Below are positions 6,290-8,894 of a DNA stretch of 8,894 bases, in pieces. The first letter of the stretch is position 1, and every line of letters starts with the position of its first letter. The translations under genes and the position numbers were made by a program. Origin of the DNA: Paludibacteraceae bacterium (GTDB taxonomy: Bacteria > Bacteroidota > Bacteroidia > Bacteroidales > Paludibacteraceae); contig JAGPGR010000061.1 in NCBI GenBank assembly GCA_018055865.1, positions 1 through 8,894 on the forward strand, read 5' to 3'. Under the pieces are notes generated by a model. The model was not told the origin of the DNA, ran no database searches, and saw only the letters and a list, made by a program, of their open reading frames with translations.

Positions 6290-7219
6290 ATGAACAAAAA
6301 ATTTTTAGTTATTTTATTGCAAAAGGATATTCATGAACTCAGCCTGCTCACAGAGGGTTTTGAAAAAATGACTGAATTACCCGAACCGATTTTACGTTTG
6401 GCAATACAGAAAGCTGAGAATATTCTGGAAAGCCTGAACACACTCGGTAATTTTTCTCAGTTTGAGCTGGGAGAAATTGATTACCAGACATTTGCCGATA
6501 AAAAGGAAGATAACATACCGCAATATGCTGCCGGAGATAATCTGTCTTCAGAAAAAAATAATTTTGACGCGCTGTATGATTCCGAACTGGAAACACCTGA
6601 GCCGGATGAGAGCGGTGCAGATATGACGGAAGTTCTGATTGTAAAGGGCGATTCTGAAGAATCGGATGTGAACACCGAAATTGAAAATCAGCAACTTAGC
6701 ACTCATAAAAGAACTAACGATGTAAACGAAAGTCCGGAGACCGGAATATCAATAACGCTGGATGAAGAATATCAGGAAGAAATTGAAGTAGAAGAAATTG
6801 GTGAAAACGAACAGGTTTTAGTTTACGATGAGACCGATATTACATCGGTAAATGAAAATAAAGCACCTGAAAAACCGGTTTCAGAGACAAAAAAAGAGAA
6901 TGTGAACGAGCGGCTGAATCAAAGCAGCGTAACTCTCAACGAGAGCCTGGGTGAGCGCGATTCAGCATCGCTGAGTGATAGTCTGGCCAATCAGAAAATA
7001 GAAGACATCCGGCAGGGGATGAACATTGGCGATCGATTCCGTTTTCAGCGCGAACTTTTCGGCAGCAACGGCGAAGTAATGAATAAAACCATCACCTACC
7101 TGAATCAACTGGCTAAATTTGAAGAAGCAGTTTCGTATCTGAAATCAAAATTCGGTTGGAGCGATGATAATCCTCACGCCGAGGAATTTCTGCAACTTAT
7201 AAAAAGAAGATATCTTTAA
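6290..7219 (+). CDS. Unknown acidic protein, ordered ends and low-complexity middle
   Basis: I do not recognise a characterised family for this 309-residue protein. The N-terminal 52 residues look helical and ordered, around PEPILRLAIQKAENILESL (31-49). Residues 60 to about 205 are strongly acidic and of low complexity, rich in Glu, Asp, Ser and Asn, with no hydrophobic core. From about 213 the sequence regains order: SVTLNESL, then SLSDSLANQKIEDIRQGM, then GDRFRFQRELFG (247-258), ending in an EEAVSYLKSKFGW (278-290) and EEFLQLIKRRYL (298-309) helical tail. This C-terminal pattern recalls uncharacterised Bacteroidota proteins as I remember them, which I cannot confirm here. There is no signal peptide or membrane segment, so it is probably cytosolic. 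I chose the ATG at 6290; the longer frame from a TTG at 6218 has no support. rsmI follows after 53 bases, so the two are probably co-transcribed. Confidence 0.75.
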   Translation: MNKKFLVILLQKDIHELSLLTEGFEKMTELPEPILRLAIQKAENILESLNTLGNFSQFELGEIDYQTFADKKEDNIPQYAAGDNLSSEKNNFDALYDSELETPEPDESGADMTEVLIVKGDSEESDVNTEIENQQLSTHKRTNDVNESPETGISITLDEEYQEEIEVEEIGENEQVLVYDETDITSVNENKAPEKPVSETKKENVNERLNQSSVTLNESLGERDSASLSDSLANQKIEDIRQGMNIGDRFRFQRELFGSNGEVMNKTITYLNQLAKFEEAVSYLKSKFGWSDDNPHAEEFLQLIKRRYL

Positions 7220-7232
7220 AAACAGACTTCAA

Positions 7233-7246
7233 CCGATAGCAATCGG
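7233..7246. repeat. Small CCGAT-AGCA-ATCGG palindrome
   Basis: Five-base arms CCGAT and ATCGG surround a 4-base centre in the short gap before rsmI. There is no T run after it, so it is not a standard terminator. It resembles the CCGATAGCTATCGG-type palindromes I recall as frequent in some Bacteroidota genomes, with one base of the centre changed. Confidence 0.3.
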
Positions 7247-7272
7247 GATTATACATCAAACTTCAGACCTAT

Positions 7273-7944
7273 ATGAAACTTTACGTTGTTCCCACCCCCA
7301 TTGGTAACCTGGAGGATATGACCTTTCGGGCTGTGAAAGTGCTGAACAGTGTAGATCTGATATTAGCCGAAGATACCCGCACCAGTGGTTTTCTGCTCAA
7401 ACATTACGGCATCAAAACCCCGATGCAGTCGCATCACAAATTTAATGAGCATAAAACACTGCAACACGTAGTGGAAAAAATCAAATCCGGACAAAACGTA
7501 GCTTTGATTTCCGACGCAGGCACTCCGGCCATCTCTGATCCGGGTTTCATGCTGGTCAGAGCGTGTGTAGAGCAGGAAATTGAAGTGGAGTGTTTGCCCG
7601 GTGCTACAGCATTTGTTCCCGCACTTGTAACTTCCGGCTTGCCCAACGACCGCTTTTGCTTTGAAGGCTTCCTGCCTCAAAAGAAAGGTCGCCAAACCAA
7701 ATTGAAATCGCTGGCTGCCGAATCCAGAACGATGATTTTCTATGAATCTCCCTTTCGGATTGTAAAAACACTGACACAGCTGGCAGAAGTGTTGGGTACG
7801 GAAAGAAGGGCATCCGTTTCGCGTGAAATTTCAAAGTTATACGAAGAAACCGTGCGTGGTACTCTCACCGAACTTGCCGAACATTTTACACTACATCCAC
7901 CCAAAGGCGAATTTGTACTGATTGTTGCAGGTTATGAAGAATAA
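7273..7944 (+). CDS. rsmI: 16S rRNA (cytidine-1402 2'-O)-methyltransferase RsmI
   Basis: RsmI methylates the 2'-OH of C1402 in the decoding centre of 16S rRNA using S-adenosylmethionine, in the cytosol. The 223 residues show the tetrapyrrole-methylase-like fold with its usual signatures: VPTPIGNLEDMT (6-17), LAEDTRTS (31-38), ALISDAGTPAISDPG (77-91) and CLPGATAFVPALVTSGLP (108-124). FYESPFRIVKTL (157-168), SREISKLYEETVRG (183-196) and the closing GEFVLIVAG (212-220) follow. It is shorter than the roughly 286-residue E. coli protein because it lacks the C-terminal extension, which is normal in Bacteroidota. The start at 7273 puts the first family strand KLYVVPTP directly after the Met. It follows the unknown acidic gene by 53 bases on the same strand. 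Confidence 0.97.
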   Translation: MKLYVVPTPIGNLEDMTFRAVKVLNSVDLILAEDTRTSGFLLKHYGIKTPMQSHHKFNEHKTLQHVVEKIKSGQNVALISDAGTPAISDPGFMLVRACVEQEIEVECLPGATAFVPALVTSGLPNDRFCFEGFLPQKKGRQTKLKSLAAESRTMIFYESPFRIVKTLTQLAEVLGTERRASVSREISKLYEETVRGTLTELAEHFTLHPPKGEFVLIVAGYEE

Positions 7945-7976
7945 CACTAAATTTGCTCACTAAAAAATATAGAATT

Positions 7977-8173
7977 CTGAAAGCTGAAAATGAACTCTAA
8001 GCCCAACTTTTTTTAAGAACTTTGTTTATCTTTTTTCTTAACAAAAACACCAACACCTTCATTTCTGAATAAATGAAAAATTATTTTACACTAATCACAG
8101 CAGCCATACTCCTACTGGCATCCTGCGGCAAGCAGCAAAACAGTGAAGTAGAAAGGCTGAAAGCTGAAAATGA
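7977..8173 (+). repeat. 17-base direct repeat, two copies 180 bases apart
   Basis: CTGAAAGCTGAAAATGA occurs at 7977-7993, in the gap after rsmI, and again at 8157-8173 inside the next gene, where it encodes LKAEN in the first coiled-coil heptads. The upstream copy can be read in the same sense as LKAENEL followed by a stop. The flanks do not match further. The coordinates span both copies. Confidence 0.55.
8027..8034 (+). promoter_or_regulatory. Possible -7 box of the lipoprotein gene
   Basis: TATCTTTT, one base from the TAnnTTTG consensus, lies 38 bases before the ATG at 8073 and would give a leader of roughly 33 bases. A T run upstream is the only candidate for the -33 element. The match is weak. 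Confidence 0.3.
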
Positions 8174-8894
8174 TTCACTGCAAAACTCCAGACTTCAACT
8201 GGAACAGGAAGTAAACGACTATTTCGCTACGTTGAATGATATTCAGCAGAATATTGAGAAAATCAAGGATGCTCAAAACGTAATTTCTGTACGTCCGCTG
8301 AGCGAAAACACCCCCCGGGATGTAAGAAACAAGGTTTCGGAAGATATGGCCTACATCAATGAATTGATAAAAGTCAACAAGGAAGAGCTGGAAAAAATGA
8401 GGTCAAAAATGAAACACAGCAGTTTCCAACTGGATAATCTTGAAAAAACACTTGCTTCGTTGGCCAGGCAACTTAATGAAGAATCGGCAAAAGTTGCACG
8501 CCTGCAAATTCAGTTGCAACAAAAAGATTCCGTCATTACCAAACTGGGAACAACGGTCAACGAATTAGGCAAAAACGTGGAAGATCTTGAACAGAAAAAT
8601 GAAGAAAAAACAACCGTTATTCAGCAACAGGACGAGGCGATGAATACAGCCTGGTATGCTATTGGCTCAATCAAAGAACTGAAAGACAACAAGATAATCT
8701 CTTCTGAAGGTATTTTCAGTCCCAAAAAAGTGCTTCAGTCCGACTTCAATAAGAACTATTTTGTAAAAGTGGATACCCGAAACACAAAATCGGTACCGCT
8801 CTATTCAAAATCGAAAGCAAAAATCCTTACCATTCACCCCAAAACAAGTTATACGCTAGAGAAGGAAAATGAAAACTACGTGCTGATTATTACC
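8073..8894 (+). CDS. Coiled-coil lipoprotein, Cbp1-like family (3' end missing)
   Basis: This is a lipoprotein with a long coiled coil; 274 residues are seen and the frame is open at the window edge. Residues 1-18 are a type II signal with the lipobox LASC, so Cys18 should be lipidated. A heptad-rich region runs from about 25 to 190, for example SEVERLKAENDSLQNSRLQL (24-43), broken around 70-90 by a Pro-containing stretch. A compact C-terminal part follows: NTAWYAIGSIKELKDNKIIS (191-210), then FNKNYFVKVDTR (225-236), then ILTIHPKTSYTLEKENENYV (251-270). This layout matches the family annotated in Bacteroidales as Cbp1 collagen-binding adhesins. That name comes from a Bacteroides protein, and collagen binding cannot be inferred from this sequence; a structural envelope role is equally likely. 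From the family layout, only some 15-30 residues should be missing. It is separated from rsmI by 128 bases. Confidence 0.82.
   Translation, partial: MKNYFTLITAAILLLASCGKQQNSEVERLKAENDSLQNSRLQLEQEVNDYFATLNDIQQNIEKIKDAQNVISVRPLSENTPRDVRNKVSEDMAYINELIKVNKEELEKMRSKMKHSSFQLDNLEKTLASLARQLNEESAKVARLQIQLQQKDSVITKLGTTVNELGKNVEDLEQKNEEKTTVIQQQDEAMNTAWYAIGSIKELKDNKIISSEGIFSPKKVLQSDFNKNYFVKVDTRNTKSVPLYSKSKAKILTIHPKTSYTLEKENENYVLIIT

Noticed and set aside
7233..7246. Palindrome before rsmI as a terminator
   Set aside because: There is only a five-base stem with no T run after it, and the gap is short, which fits co-transcription.

Overview
The window reads as chromosomal DNA from a member of the Bacteroidota, most likely order Bacteroidales. 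The evidence is the A+T-rich intergenic sequence, promoter elements close to the Bacteroidota TAnnTTTG -7 box, the lack of Shine-Dalgarno sites before most starts, and the gene families present: a short RsmI, an Ars-type thioredoxin/ArsF/ArsG cluster, and a Cbp1-like coiled-coil lipoprotein. I cannot name a genus from sequence alone.

Left part (1-1812, minus strand): a four-gene cluster read leftwards as arsR, a small thioredoxin, arsF and arsG, with arsG running off the left edge. It resembles the arsEFG-type organoarsenical resistance operons of Bacteroidota. ArsR has cysteine pairs suited to sensing trivalent arsenic. Its likely operator overlaps the -7 box of its own promoter. The three downstream products form a possible thiol relay: a cytosolic CxxC protein, a CcdA-like membrane protein with two Cys-Pro sites, and an exported CxxC protein. 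Just upstream on the same strand, separated by a good terminator, is an exported nitroreductase-fold protein (1940-2593).

Middle part (2594-6150): a DUF72 protein on the plus strand with a promoter box so close to its ATG that the mRNA may be leaderless, then recJ (5'-3' single-strand DNA exonuclease) on the plus strand. recJ converges on tdk (thymidine kinase, minus strand), and a strong two-way terminator sits between them.

Right part (6290-8894, plus strand): an acidic protein of unknown function with structured-looking ends and a low-complexity middle, then rsmI (16S rRNA C1402 2'-O-methyltransferase) 53 bases later and probably co-transcribed. Last is a coiled-coil lipoprotein of the Cbp1-like family, cut by the right edge. 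recJ, tdk and rsmI are housekeeping genes. The accessory interest lies in the arsenic cluster with its neighbouring nitroreductase and in the unknown acidic protein. I saw no tRNA, rRNA, CRISPR array, insertion sequence or integrase, and no gene-free stretch longer than about 185 bases.
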